The notes: generated from the letters alone by a model not told the origin. 64,000 nt of DNA from Denitrovibrio acetiphilus DSM 12809 (GCF_000025725.1 NC_013943.1:744001-808000); one strand, 5' to 3'. Shown: positions 48,474-59,175, counted from the first letter of the stretch. Program-made: numbers and translations.

Positions 48474-49999
48474 CTCAAGTTTCGCATCTCGTATCTTTGC
48501 GCTAACTTATTGTTATAGTTAATATAATAATAGAAAAAGTCTCACATAAATGGTATATTGATTTTCGAAGAACAATTACATCTAGGAGACTTTTTCTATG
48601 TTTGAGAATAAATCAATACAAACCGAAGTTCAAGCGGCATTATGGAAAGAATTTGAGATATTCCGAGTAATAAGGGCTCTGCAGCTGCGTACAATTGCCT
48701 ATAGGTGCGGTATCTCAAAGAATCAGGGCGTTGAACCGTTTTCTGTTCTTATTGCCTTGGTTTTTCTGACGTTTCTCGGCAAAAGCGTTCACCATTTTGT
48801 TTCCCACTGCCGGAATAGCTTATTCGATTTAGGCGGTAAAGATGTTTTTTATCGTTTAAGTACACGTACAAGTATCAATTGGCGACGTTTTATGATGGAT
48901 ATATCGTTAAGGGTGATCAAGCATTTTAAATCATTCAGCAGCTGGCAACAGCGTGTTCTTGTCATTGATGACACAGTGATTCCGAAAGCCGGTAAGAAGA
49001 TTGAAGAAGTCTCCTGGGTGTTTGACCATAGCAAAGGTAAAAGCGTGAAAGGCTTCAGTGCTGTTGTACTTGGCTGGAGTGATCGTTCGTCATTTGTTCC
49101 TGTAGATTTTGCTTTGCAGCGGAGCAGCAGAAAAGTATTCAACCAATCGACAGAGACTGAAATGGATAAGCGGATGCTGGCGTGGCATCGTAGACAGGAA
49201 GCAGTAAAAGACAAACCAACACTGGTAAAAGAAATGCTCAAACGGGCGAAACAGAAAGGGCTGGATGCAGGAGCGGTTCTGTTTGACAGCTGGTACTGTA
49301 CGCCGAAGCTTGTTTCATCAATCTTTCATGAGATAGGCTATGACGTGATTGCCATGCTTAAAACTACACCGACATTAACTGTTGTATTAAATGGCAAGGT
49401 ATACTCAACCAAACGCTTATGGGAATGCGTTGTTCCAGCTTTAAAGAAAGAAACAGTTACTATTGGTAAAGACAGGGTATTTGTATCATCCACTAATGCT
49501 TTTTTCGGTGAAACTCTTGTTAAGCTTGTCTTCTGTCAGCCATCAGAGAAAAGTAAATCGAAGAAGCCTATTATTCTGCTGTCAACGGATACCTCTTTGA
49601 CATCGGCAAAAATAATTGAAACCTATGGGCAACGATGGGCGGTGGAAGTACTGTTTAAAGAAGCTAAGAGCAAGCTCTTCTTTGGGAAAAATCAATCCAG
49701 AAGCTTTGAGGCTAACATTTGCTTCCTGACACTGTCACTCGTTAGGTTTATCATTCTGAGCTATATGGAACGGATAAATGGTGATTTCCGTCACAAAGGC
49801 AGTCTGTATGAGGGTTTACGTTATGAAGTTGAAGAACTGAACATTCTGGCGTTTATGGAAAAATTCATAAACCAACTATTATCGATAATTGATGGTGCAA
49901 AAGAAACATTCGCATTTTTTATGGATAAATTAACTGGGATTCAAGAAATGGTAAGGCATTCTATCCAAAATTTACTATTTCAAAGATGCGAAACTTGAG
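48474..49999 (+). mobile_element. IS4-superfamily insertion sequence
   Basis: 1526 bp with perfect 16-bp inverted ends (CTCAAGTTTCGCATCT / AGATGCGAAACTTGAG) and a 7-bp target duplication TTAACTA (48467-48473 and 50000-50006). It separates the cpxR side of the intergenic region from the efflux operon start at 50024. Confidence 0.95.
48598..49998 (+). CDS. IS4-superfamily transposase
   Basis: 466 residues. The catalytic D, D and E appear in VLVIDDTVIPK (about 120), AVLFDSWYCTPK (about 225) and GQRWAVEVLFKEAKSKLFFG (about 350), with the Y-x-x-RW-type signature around the Glu. Same direction as the efflux operon. Its stop codon lies inside the right inverted repeat. Intact. Confidence 0.93.
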   Translation: MFENKSIQTEVQAALWKEFEIFRVIRALQLRTIAYRCGISKNQGVEPFSVLIALVFLTFLGKSVHHFVSHCRNSLFDLGGKDVFYRLSTRTSINWRRFMMDISLRVIKHFKSFSSWQQRVLVIDDTVIPKAGKKIEEVSWVFDHSKGKSVKGFSAVVLGWSDRSSFVPVDFALQRSSRKVFNQSTETEMDKRMLAWHRRQEAVKDKPTLVKEMLKRAKQKGLDAGAVLFDSWYCTPKLVSSIFHEIGYDVIAMLKTTPTLTVVLNGKVYSTKRLWECVVPALKKETVTIGKDRVFVSSTNAFFGETLVKLVFCQPSEKSKSKKPIILLSTDTSLTSAKIIETYGQRWAVEVLFKEAKSKLFFGKNQSRSFEANICFLTLSLVRFIILSYMERINGDFRHKGSLYEGLRYEVEELNILAFMEKFINQLLSIIDGAKETFAFFMDKLTGIQEMVRHSIQNLLFQRCET

Positions 50000-50023
50000 T
50001 TAACTATTTTTCAGGAGAATGAC

Positions 50024-51463
50024 ATGGCGTTACGCTATTGCAGACTTGTTTTAGTTTTTTTTGTACTTGCTGCACTCGCAGGCTGTGCCGGAACAACGCA
50101 TAGGGTTTCTAAAAGCAAACTGGACGAAGAGATAAAATATCCGGATGCTTTTAGTTTCAGCGGTACAGGTGCAGTTTATGATGGCAAATGGTGGGAAGTT
50201 TTCGGCATCTCCGAGTTGAATATCCTGATGGAGCAAATGCTTGAAAACAATAAGGAGATCGCAGGATCTTATGAAGGTTTGAAAGCTCTCCAGGCAGCTC
50301 TGGGGATAAGTACGGCAGACAGGATGCCTTCACTCAGTCTGGAAACTTCTGCCGGAGATACTTACAGCACAACAGGCGGTTCCAGAGAGTGGAGAGACAG
50401 TTATGATATTTCCCTTACTGCTTCTTATGAAGTGGATATATGGGGACGTATCCGGTCGGCTGTGGAGTCGGACAGAATGGCGCTGCTGTCGGGCAGGTTC
50501 GATACAGAAAGTCTTTATATGACGCTGACAGCTGAGTTTGCTGACAGATATTTTTTATATAAGTCCCTCGCCTCTGTTCTGAAGATGCAGGAAGAAATTC
50601 TGACTCTGCGTCAGAAGCAGGTTAAGGTGCTGGAGATGACTTATACGTCGGGGATAGGCAGTCTTGACAGTATTTATACAAAGCAGACGACTATTGCAGT
50701 TTTGCTGGAGGATATTTCGGAGACAAAGCAGTCTATGCTGGAGGCGAAATACCAGATGGCTCTTCTGCTGGGGGAGGCGGATGCAGGTTCTGTCAAGATA
50801 TCGGATAGCTACAACCTCGCTATACCTGATCTGCCGGAAATTATTCCCGGAAACATAGCAGAAAAGAGACCTGACATACGCTCAGCCTATGCTTCGGTTC
50901 TTCAGATTAACAGTGACGTAGCTCAGGCTATGGCAAACAGATACCCTAAGCTCAGCTTTTCTGCTTCTGCCGGTTACAGCGGCGATGAGATAAGCAGCCT
51001 TATTACTCCTGAGAACTTCGTAACTAAGCTCATTGCAAACCTCACAGCTCCGATTTTTGATGCAGGAAATCTAAAAAATCAGCAGCTAAGGCAGGAATAC
51101 CTTCTTAAACAGGAGATACAGAATTATTATCAGGCGGTACTCGAAGGGCTGAAAGAGGTCAGCGACTCTCTTGCAGACAATATGCAAAACGAGCAGGCGC
51201 TAAAACTCAGCCAGAAAAAGGTCGGAATAGAAGAGAATCGTTTACGTATAGCAGAGATGAAATATAAATCAGGCATTGAAGACTATTCAACTGTTTTGGA
51301 TAATAAAATCAGCCTGCTGTCAGGGTGGATCACCGAGGTGAATGCCAGAAGATCGCTTATCAGCTCAAGAGTCGAGCTGGCGAGAGCATCTGGCGGCAGC
51401 TGGGCAGATGGACTTGTGGATGAAAGACTTGCAGGACTTCCAGATTTACAGGAGACAAGATGA
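50024..51463 (+). CDS. RND efflux outer-membrane lipoprotein (NodT/OprM family)
   Basis: 479 residues. Lipobox LAGC with Cys21, then two OEP repeats with long helices; SYEVDIWGRIRSAVESDR and LTAPIFDAGNLKNQQ are the standard family signatures. It forms the outer-membrane channel for the pump encoded downstream. CAGGAGAA is its ribosome binding site, only 17 bp after the target duplication of the IS4 element, so its native promoter has been moved 1.5 kb away. It overlaps the next gene by 4 bp. Confidence 0.93.
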   Translation: MALRYCRLVLVFFVLAALAGCAGTTHRVSKSKLDEEIKYPDAFSFSGTGAVYDGKWWEVFGISELNILMEQMLENNKEIAGSYEGLKALQAALGISTADRMPSLSLETSAGDTYSTTGGSREWRDSYDISLTASYEVDIWGRIRSAVESDRMALLSGRFDTESLYMTLTAEFADRYFLYKSLASVLKMQEEILTLRQKQVKVLEMTYTSGIGSLDSIYTKQTTIAVLLEDISETKQSMLEAKYQMALLLGEADAGSVKISDSYNLAIPDLPEIIPGNIAEKRPDIRSAYASVLQINSDVAQAMANRYPKLSFSASAGYSGDEISSLITPENFVTKLIANLTAPIFDAGNLKNQQLRQEYLLKQEIQNYYQAVLEGLKEVSDSLADNMQNEQALKLSQKKVGIEENRLRIAEMKYKSGIEDYSTVLDNKISLLSGWITEVNARRSLISSRVELARASGGSWADGLVDERLAGLPDLQETR

Positions 51464-52686
51464 TGATAAGAAGTATTATTAAGGTCGCTGTACCTGTTTT
51501 GATTATAATTGCCGCTTTAGCTGTCGTTGCGTGGCAGATGAACAGCAAGCCGGTACCGAGAACTATACAGGCGAAAAAGATTACTCCGATTGTTCGTACT
51601 GATTATGTTGAGCTTGTGGAAAACTATAGATATCAGGTTGCCGGATACGGTGCAGTTGCTGCTGCCGGTGAGGTGAATATTGTTTCTGAGGTTTCCGGCA
51701 AGATTATATGGGTCAGCGACAAAATGAAAACCGGCGGTATGTTCAGAAAGGGGGAGCCTCTGTACAGGATTGATGATACAGATTATGTTGCTGCGCTTGA
51801 CTCTTCCCTGTCTGCACTCAGAAATGCCGAATACGAACTAAAAAAGGTTGAAGAGGAAGCGGGCGTCTCTCTGAAAGAGTGGGAGATGTGGAACTCCTCT
51901 CCCGGGCAGAAAGATGAGCCTGGTGAGCTTATTGCTTACGGCCCCCAGCTTGCAGCGTCAAGAGCTGCTGTAAAAGATGCTGAGTCTGCTGTCGTGAGTG
52001 CCCGTTCTGATCTGGCAAAAGTTGTTTACAAAGCTCCTTTTGATTCAATTGTTACGGAAGAGTCTATTGAGTATGGCAAAGTGATAAATAACGGAGAATC
52101 AGCAGGCACTCTTGTCCGTACAGACAGATATGAGATTAATCTGCCAATGGCGGCGAAAGATGCAGTACGCATCAGATTCTCTGAAGACACGGAGCTTGCC
52201 TCTGACGGCTATGTTGAACTTGCCGAAGGGGAGTACAACTGGAAATGGGACATATACGCTGAACGTATCCTGCCTGATGCAGACAGTTCGACAGGGATGC
52301 TTCAGGCGATACTTGTTGTCAGCGACCCATTCGATACCAGAGAAGGAGCAAGACCGATACTTCCCATTGGTGCGAATGTGCGTGCAGTTGTCAAAGACCA
52401 CAGAGAACAGACTATGGTGCGCATACCCGATCAGGCATTACATGAAGGAACTGTCGTGTGGGTGCTCTCTGATGATAATAAAGTTCAGATAAGAGACGTT
52501 AAGGTTGTTGAAGTGAGAGGAGATTATATCTACATAGGAGAAGGTCTTTCGGCTGGCGAGGAAATAATCATCTCTGACCTTGAAGGTATCCTTGACGGTA
52601 TGCCTGTAAGAACTACGGGCGGTAAAACTGCTGATAAGGGTGCACAGGACAGACCGGATGTCAAGCAGCCCGGAGGTGACGTGTGA
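51460..52686 (+). CDS. RND efflux membrane fusion protein
   Basis: 408 residues. An N-terminal signal anchor (IIKVAVPVLIIIAALAVVAW) is followed by a barrel-sandwich domain (GEVNIVSEVSGKIIWVSD), a hairpin with Ala/Glu-rich helices, VVYKAPFDSIVTEES (the second lipoyl half), a beta-barrel and a membrane-proximal domain with VRIPDQALHEGTVVWVL. It bridges the RND permease and the NodT-type channel. Overlaps both neighbours by 4 bp. Confidence 0.92.
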   Translation: MMIRSIIKVAVPVLIIIAALAVVAWQMNSKPVPRTIQAKKITPIVRTDYVELVENYRYQVAGYGAVAAAGEVNIVSEVSGKIIWVSDKMKTGGMFRKGEPLYRIDDTDYVAALDSSLSALRNAEYELKKVEEEAGVSLKEWEMWNSSPGQKDEPGELIAYGPQLAASRAAVKDAESAVVSARSDLAKVVYKAPFDSIVTEESIEYGKVINNGESAGTLVRTDRYEINLPMAAKDAVRIRFSEDTELASDGYVELAEGEYNWKWDIYAERILPDADSSTGMLQAILVVSDPFDTREGARPILPIGANVRAVVKDHREQTMVRIPDQALHEGTVVWVLSDDNKVQIRDVKVVEVRGDYIYIGEGLSAGEEIIISDLEGILDGMPVRTTGGKTADKGAQDRPDVKQPGGDV

Positions 52687-55600
52687 GCCCGAAAGGTCCT
52701 ATCGCATGGATAGCTAAAAACCATGTCGCCGCAAATCTTCTGATGCTTGTTTTGCTTGTGGGCGGTCTGGTTACATTCACTACGATGAAAACAGAGGTTT
52801 TTCCCAGTATAGATCAGGATGAGGTTGAGATATCTGTATCTTACTCCGGAGCGTCGCCGTCAGAAGTGGTGGAAGGGGTTATACTCGTTATTGAAGATGC
52901 TGTGAGTTCTTTGGAGTGGACAGATAAGGTTATATCCACAGCTACAGAGGGGAGTGGTACTGTTGTTGTTGAGCTTGTGGACGGAACAGACAGACAGCAG
53001 GCATATCAGGATATCAAAGCTGAGGTGGATAGGATAACAACTTTCCCGGACGAAGCAGATGATCCTGTTATATCGCTTTCCAGCAGAAAGCGGTCGGTTG
53101 TTGATATTACTCTTTATGGTGATATGCCGGAGCTTGATCTTAGGTACTATGCTGACACTTTCCGTCAGGAACTTCTTAATAATGAAAATATTACACTTGC
53201 GGACTATGCATATTCTGTAAAAGACCGTGAGATAAGAATAAAAATATCTGAAAACGAGCTTCGCAAATATAATTTGACACTCTCTGATGTTGCAGAAAAA
53301 GTTTCTGCGGCATCAGTTGATCTGCCTGTAGGTAAGCTCGACAGGGAGCAGGGTGAGCTTGTCCTGCGTATGAAAGATAAACGTTATTATGCAAAGGATT
53401 ATAAAAACATACCCATTGTTTCCGGAGCAGAGAGCGGAACTGTTTTTCTGGGAGATGTGGCAGATATAGAAGAGGGGTTCGAGGATTCTGATATTGTCGA
53501 GACCTTCAACGGGCAGAAAGGGCTAACTATAAGGGTTTATCGTGTAGGCAAGCAAACCCCTAACAGTATATCTAAAGCTGTGCAGGAAACAGTGGCGGAT
53601 ACAGAGCTTAAAATGCCTGATAACGTCCATATAACGGTATGGGATGATGACTCAGAGCTTTTGCAGAGCAGACTTGATCTCCTGATGCGTAATGCTGCTA
53701 TGGGGCTTGCGCTCGTGCTTGTGATACTTGCTGTTTTTCTGGAGTTCAGGCTTGCGATGTGGGTTGCTATGGGTATTCCGATATCATTTTTTGGTGCAGT
53801 GCTGTTTATGCCTTCCCTCGGAGTATCTATAAATATGATCAGTTCATTTGCGTTTATACTCGCTCTGGGGATAGTTGTGGATGATGCTATCGTTGTCGGG
53901 GAAAATATACATGCACACCGCATGATGGGGAAATCAAAATATCAGGCTGCGGTTGACGGCACTCACGAGGTTTTGGGAGCTGTGACGTTCTCTGTGTTAA
54001 CGACTGTTACAGCTTTTATCCCACTGCTCTTTATAGAAGGGCCGATGAAACTTCTTATGAGCAATATACCTTATGTTGTTATATCTGTTCTGGTGGTTTC
54101 GCTTTTGGAGTCATTTTTCATACTCCCTGCTCACCTGAACAGTTCAGACAAACCGAAGAAAGACAAGAAAAGGCTTTCTTTCGGTGTCAGGCAGAAGATA
54201 CGAAACGGACTTGAATTCCTCATAGAAAAAGTGTACGGCGGCTTTATGCATGTGGCAATGAGCTACAGGTATATCACAATTACTGTTTTTGTGGCTTTGC
54301 TGATTATAACCTATGGCAGTATTAAGTCCGGTCATATGAAATTTACATTTATGCCGAAGGTTGAACGGGATGTTATACGCATCTATGTCACTATGCCGGA
54401 AGGGACTAATATTGAGAAGCTGAACAAAGTTATACAGCATATTGATGCCAGTACAAAAGTTGTTGATGAGGAGATGAGGTCTAAGACTGGATTTGATAAG
54501 TCATATGTCGATTATGTTATTACTGGAGCGGTAAGCGGTTCAAGCGGACGTGTTTCGGTTGCTCTTATTCCTTCTGAAGACAGGGATATCAGCACGGGAA
54601 AATTTGAAAATCTACTCAGAAAAACTGTTGGTGACGTTCAGGGTGTCGAGTCTATAACTTATTCTTCGAAAGGACTTAATTTTGGAGATAATCTGAATGT
54701 AAGGTACGCACACAGTAGTGAAGCTGTTTTGATGGCTGTTTCGGATGAGCTGAAGGCAAAGTTTGCAACATATGAAGGTGTTACAGACATAGAAGATTCG
54801 TTTGACCGAGGTAAAAAAGAACTTCTGTTTCGTGTTAATGATCTTGGAAAGAAGTATGGGCTGACTAATGAAGAGGTCGGCAGACAGGTGCGTGCAGCTT
54901 TCAATGGGCTGGAAGCACTTAAATTTCAGCGTGGGCTGGACGAAGTTACAGTGCGGGTGGAGTATCCCGATAACGAAAAGACCGGACTCGATAATCTGCT
55001 TCAGATGTATATAAAAACATCAGATGGTATGCAGGTTCCTTTTTATATGGTTGCCGAGGTGCAGCGTGGACAGGGACTTGCTTCGATAAACAGGACAGAC
55101 CGAAAGCAAGTTGTTAACGTTAGCGCTGCTGCTGACGGGAATGCGAACCCCACTGAAATAATGAGAGAGCTTGCGGCAACTATGCTTCCGCGTCAGGTGG
55201 CAGAACATCCGGGGCTGACATGGAAATTTGAAGGAGAAGAGGAGCGCCGACAGGAATCAATGAGTGGTATTGCACGCTTTATTCCAGTTGCTATGCTCGC
55301 TATGTACGCTCTGCTGGCTGTGCCTTTTGGTAGTTATGTACAGCCGTTGATAGTGCTGATGGCTATCCCCTGCGGTCTTGCCGGTGCAGTATGGGGGCAC
55401 ATGTTGATGGGGTTTAATATATCTCTCATGAGTATATTTGGTATGGTTGCTGTGGCTGGAGTGGTGGTTAACGATTCACTGGTGCTTGTGGACTTTATCA
55501 ACAAGTTTGTAGATAAAAATCATTTAAGTATTGAGGTTATTGTTAATGCAGCAAAGAGACGCTTCAGACCTATACTTATGACCTCGCTTACGACATTTTT

Positions 55601-55757
55601 TGGTTTGTTTCCGATGATCCTGGAGAAATCTCTTCATGCACGTTTCTTGGTGCCTATGGCTGTTTCGCTCGCTTTTGGAGTTCTTTTTACGACTGTTGTT
55701 GCATTGGTGCTTGTGCCGTGTGTGTATATGGTCATAGAAGATATCAAAAAAATATAA
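52683..55757 (+). CDS. RND efflux pump permease
   Basis: 1024 residues with the full RND layout. TM4 carries GIVVDDAIVVGENIHAH with both aspartates of the proton relay (about 398-399). TM10 reads VAGVVVNDSLVLVDFINK (about 925-940), with no Lys where AcrB has Lys940, a pattern found in a separate subgroup of RND proteins. It therefore differs from the pump at 4687. The GTG start overlaps the fusion protein stop. Substrate unknown; the CpxR-like context fits an envelope-stress-linked exporter. Confidence 0.93.
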   Translation: MSPKGPIAWIAKNHVAANLLMLVLLVGGLVTFTTMKTEVFPSIDQDEVEISVSYSGASPSEVVEGVILVIEDAVSSLEWTDKVISTATEGSGTVVVELVDGTDRQQAYQDIKAEVDRITTFPDEADDPVISLSSRKRSVVDITLYGDMPELDLRYYADTFRQELLNNENITLADYAYSVKDREIRIKISENELRKYNLTLSDVAEKVSAASVDLPVGKLDREQGELVLRMKDKRYYAKDYKNIPIVSGAESGTVFLGDVADIEEGFEDSDIVETFNGQKGLTIRVYRVGKQTPNSISKAVQETVADTELKMPDNVHITVWDDDSELLQSRLDLLMRNAAMGLALVLVILAVFLEFRLAMWVAMGIPISFFGAVLFMPSLGVSINMISSFAFILALGIVVDDAIVVGENIHAHRMMGKSKYQAAVDGTHEVLGAVTFSVLTTVTAFIPLLFIEGPMKLLMSNIPYVVISVLVVSLLESFFILPAHLNSSDKPKKDKKRLSFGVRQKIRNGLEFLIEKVYGGFMHVAMSYRYITITVFVALLIITYGSIKSGHMKFTFMPKVERDVIRIYVTMPEGTNIEKLNKVIQHIDASTKVVDEEMRSKTGFDKSYVDYVITGAVSGSSGRVSVALIPSEDRDISTGKFENLLRKTVGDVQGVESITYSSKGLNFGDNLNVRYAHSSEAVLMAVSDELKAKFATYEGVTDIEDSFDRGKKELLFRVNDLGKKYGLTNEEVGRQVRAAFNGLEALKFQRGLDEVTVRVEYPDNEKTGLDNLLQMYIKTSDGMQVPFYMVAEVQRGQGLASINRTDRKQVVNVSAAADGNANPTEIMRELAATMLPRQVAEHPGLTWKFEGEEERRQESMSGIARFIPVAMLAMYALLAVPFGSYVQPLIVLMAIPCGLAGAVWGHMLMGFNISLMSIFGMVAVAGVVVNDSLVLVDFINKFVDKNHLSIEVIVNAAKRRFRPILMTSLTTFFGLFPMILEKSLHARFLVPMAVSLAFGVLFTTVVALVLVPCVYMVIEDIKKI

Positions 55758-55772
55758 TAAAATAATTTCTGC

Positions 55773-55808
55773 AACCGGCAGGGGATCACTTCTGCCGGTT
55801 CTTTCTTT
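55773..55808 (+). terminator. Terminator of the second efflux operon
   Basis: Perfect 9-bp stem AACCGGCAG / CTGCCGGTT with a 10-nt loop, then CTTTCTTT. Confidence 0.85.
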
Positions 55809-55828
55809 ATGCGGTCGAAGACGGAACA

Positions 55829-56060
55829 CCACGCATTTCTGCGTGGATGTATGAGCTAATCACAGCTTTAGAGCTTATAAGTCATTGCGAGGAATGTAAT
55901 GACGAAGCAATCTCAGGATTAACTAACGAGTCCAGAGACTGCCACAGCCCTGCGGGCTTCGCAGTGAAGTATTTTTTATATACTCTAGCTGTGACAGCGA
56001 AGTTGTAAATCCGTGTGTTAAGCACGTGCGAAGCAATAGAACCACGGGGTTCCCCGTGGG
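55829..56060. repeat. Composite noncoding repeat with hairpins at both ends
   Basis: Starts with hairpin CCACGCA, TTTC, TGCGTGG (55829-55846) and ends with CCACGGGG, TT, CCCCGTGG (56042-56059). Between them are GTCATT..AATGAC with the well-known dispersed string GACGAAGCAATCTC (55911 region), and a G+C-rich hairpin CCCTGCGGGCTTCGCAGTG. This kind of sequence is scattered through many anaerobe genomes as an intergenic repeat. No coding gene is convincing here. Confidence 0.65.
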
Positions 56061-56639
56061 GATCCATAGTTTCCTCTTTAGTTATTAATCCTTGTTCATA
56101 ACTTTTTTCTATAGCAGATAACATACTGTAAATTTCACTTGAGAGTTATTTTACATGTCAGCAAATATTATGCTTGGCAAAGGATTAGTAAATAACAAAT
56201 TGTGAGAGTCTGGCTGCGGACATGTGGACGTAGGTTCTATAGGTAATTTCGATAATACTGCTTGTTAATAATTGTGTTTTGTGCTGAATGCGCCTATTTA
56301 TAGGACATATGGTCGTAATTGTTGCTGAGGCAGTTTGTTGTGGTTTATATAGAATTAATTATAAAATAATATTAAGTTTTGGATATATGTTCGTTTAACG
56401 ATGGTTAAGCAAAGGTATTTTCTGAAAATTGCAAATAGGTAAAGTTTAGTAATAATGAACAGTTTTTGTTTTGTGTACTCATTATACATATATGGTAATT
56501 TTGGAATAAATAGTTGTTTTAAAGCTGTGACGTCCTGTAATAGGGTTTTTGATCATATGGTGAAAACTATTTTATTCAATTTTAATTAAAAATGAATTAG
56601 CGTTTGTCGGGGACAAGTAAGGCTATGGTTAAGTTCAGT
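56061..56639. other. AT-rich intergenic stretch, no gene seen
   Basis: About 580 bp of AT-rich sequence between the repeat and the cytochrome promoter. Stop codons are dense in all frames and no hairpin terminator, tRNA or clear RNA fold was seen. It may hold regulatory sites for the cytochrome genes. Confidence 0.5.
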
Positions 56640-56667
56640 TTGACATGTAAATATTCTTTGATATACT
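56640..56667 (+). promoter_or_regulatory. Promoter of the cytochrome cluster
   Basis: Consensus -35 TTGACA (56640-56645), 16-bp spacer and -10 TATACT (56662-56667). The start would be near 56674, giving a leader of about 134 nt before the ATG at 56808. Confidence 0.65.
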
Positions 56668-56807
56668 CTTAATTGATGTTGGAACTATGTAAATACTATT
56701 TTTATTGATGAAGCCTGTATGGAAACATTGTTAACCAGGGATAGACAGATGTTTAGATGTTTTCGTTAGGTTTACATAGAGAGGCATAAAACAAAGGAGG
56801 AAAGTTT

Positions 56808-59175
56808 ATGTCAAAGCGTATTTTATTGTTTTTGATGGTAGTGTTGACCTGCTCGATGGTCACAGTGGGCTGTGGTGGTGATGACGGCTCCGACGGTACA
56901 AGCTGTTTCCGTTGATGATGTCATCAATGACCCGGGATTTGGTGATGCGATAGATGATGCTATTGGCGACAATACTGACTCAGTTGAGCAGATTGCATCC
57001 AAAGTGGATAGTGAATCCTGCTCTGTATGTCACAATGGGTCTGCTGAGTTTGATGGCGCTGCGCATCAGGCTATTTATACTCAATATACTGACACTGGTC
57101 AATATTCTGCTACTATTACAGGAGTCACCAGAGCGGACAATGGCGGAAAAGCCGATCTTGAAATAACATTTCAGATTTTGAAGGACGCCGTTGCAGGTGA
57201 CTGGATTGCTGACTTTACTTCTAGTACGTTTAAGGTAGCTCAGTATGACAGTACAGAAAACTCTGTTGGTGAGGGCTTTGTAGCATCTTTGTCTAATCCT
57301 GTTTATAACGGCGGAGCTCAAGAATATACTGTAACTGCAACAGCTACAGACCTTGACCCCACAATGACAGATTATTTTGGTTATGTTCAGCTTCTCAAAG
57401 ATAAGCTTGCAATAGCTGATAATCCTGGCGGCTATTTTGGCATGTATGACGAAGTTATCAATGAGGTTTACGCTGTTGGCGCAGCGGCTGCCGATGATTC
57501 TGCTGCTGTTGCTTCAGGATGTGAAAGCTGTCACGGCGATCCTTACAGAAAGCATGGTAATATTCAGGCTGATGCCGGCGGTCTTGATTTTCTTGTTTGT
57601 AAAACCTGCCACTTTTACGACAAAACAGGTGGGCACGAATCATGGCAGCTTATCGTTGACAACCCAGCAAAAGCTGGTCTTTACTATAAAGATGGGGATG
57701 GTGACATAGAAAGCCAGATGACAACTGCTGAACTGGCTCAATATGGTTACACTGCAAACCTTATGAATGACGTTCACATGTCTCACGCAATGGAGTTCGG
57801 TTATCCTCAGAGTATGAGAAACTGTGCAACTTGCCACGACGGCAAACTTAGCGTTGTTCTTGCGGATGCAAACTTTCAGTATGAAACCTGTATAAGCTGT
57901 CACCCTGTAACTGGGGGTACCGACACCGCTGATGCAGATGGTAACTATACATCCGACACGACAACATATGCCCTTACAACACTTGCTAATGCAGGTTATC
58001 CTAACCATTCAAACATTTTGAATGCATCAACTGACTGTACAACATGTCACTCTGCTGCCGGTGGTATGCCGACATTTGCAGAGATACATACAGGCGGTTA
58101 TGATCCGGCTATTTACACAACTACAGGTGACAAATATGCTGAGGATGTTACAGTTACGATAGACTCTGTAGCGCTTTCCGGTACATCTCTTACAATAGCT
58201 TTCAGCGCAGCAAGCACAATTGCAGGCGTTGATGCTGCTGATATAGTTCCTTCTGTATACGTTGCTGCTTACGGCTATGATACAAAAGACTTTATCATTT
58301 CCAACCACGGCAGAGATGCTGACGGTAACAGGCTTGGTGAGTATACATTCGGCGGTGACGCTAATCCGTACTTCACTAATGCAACTGCATCCGGCGCATC
58401 ATGGTCTGTGACTTACGATATCAGTGCTTTTGATACTGACAGCATGGTTACGGACGGCGTGATTAAAAGAGTTGAGGTCGCTGTTGCTCCTTCTCTTGAA
58501 GTTGGTGATGTTACTGTTGGTCTGAATGCTGTTTCTACTACATTCAACCTGGAAGATGCTGCTGTTGAAGCTGGCTTTTTCGGACATGATATAGCTGATG
58601 CAAACAGTTGTAACACTTGTCACGATCAGCTTGCTACAACATTCCACAGCCCTGACAGAGGCGGAAGCATTACTGTATGTCGTATGTGTCACGTGACAAC
58701 CAGCGGTGGTTCCCACCTTGAAATGCAGTCACGTTCGATTGACTCATATGTACACGCTATTCACACATTCCAGCCTTTCGATACTGATGATATCGACTTC
58801 AGTGACCCGTTTGAGCAAATGGAGTATGACCACCATATTGGCAGCACATACCCAATGTTTACAACAACTAACTGCGAGTCATGTCACAACTCAGACAAGT
58901 ACAATGTACCTGATCAGTCTAAATCTCTTCCGGGTCTGCTTTCTGCAGCCGGCGAGTGGAGTATGGACAGAGATATAGGTGCTGTGCCTAGCTATGTGAA
59001 CGGTCCTGCTTCAAGAGCTTGTGGATCATGTCACAGATCAGAGTTTATTAATGCCGATGAGGCAGGGAAGCTGGCTTCCTTTAATGCTCATACAAAAACT
59101 TTCGGGTTTTTAGAAGAGAATCAGGATGGTCTGCTTAACGCTGTTATTGATGCTGTTATGGCTAAATTTCAGTAA
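56808..59175 (+). CDS. OmcA/MtrC-family decahaem c-type cytochrome, with apparent frameshift after the signal peptide
   Basis: The ribosome binding site AAAGGAGGAAAG and ATG 56808 start a 35-codon frame with a lipoprotein signal peptide (MSKRILLFLMVVLTCSM, VGCGGDDGSDG) that stops at TGA 56913. The long frame, open from 56872, continues in the +1 frame with SVDDVINDPGFGDAIDD and carries ten CXXCH sites (CSVCH, CESCH, CKTCH, CATCH, CISCH, CTTCH, CNTCH, CRMCH, CESCH, CGSCH). Ten haems and about 780 residues fit cell-surface OmcA/MtrC proteins that pass electrons to extracellular acceptors. As read, the mature protein lacks its export signal, so this is either a sequencing error or a recent mutation. 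A terminator follows. Confidence 0.88.

Noticed and set aside
55882-56124. 80-codon minus-strand reading frame
   Set aside because: It is made almost entirely of the dispersed noncoding repeat and has no coding pattern.
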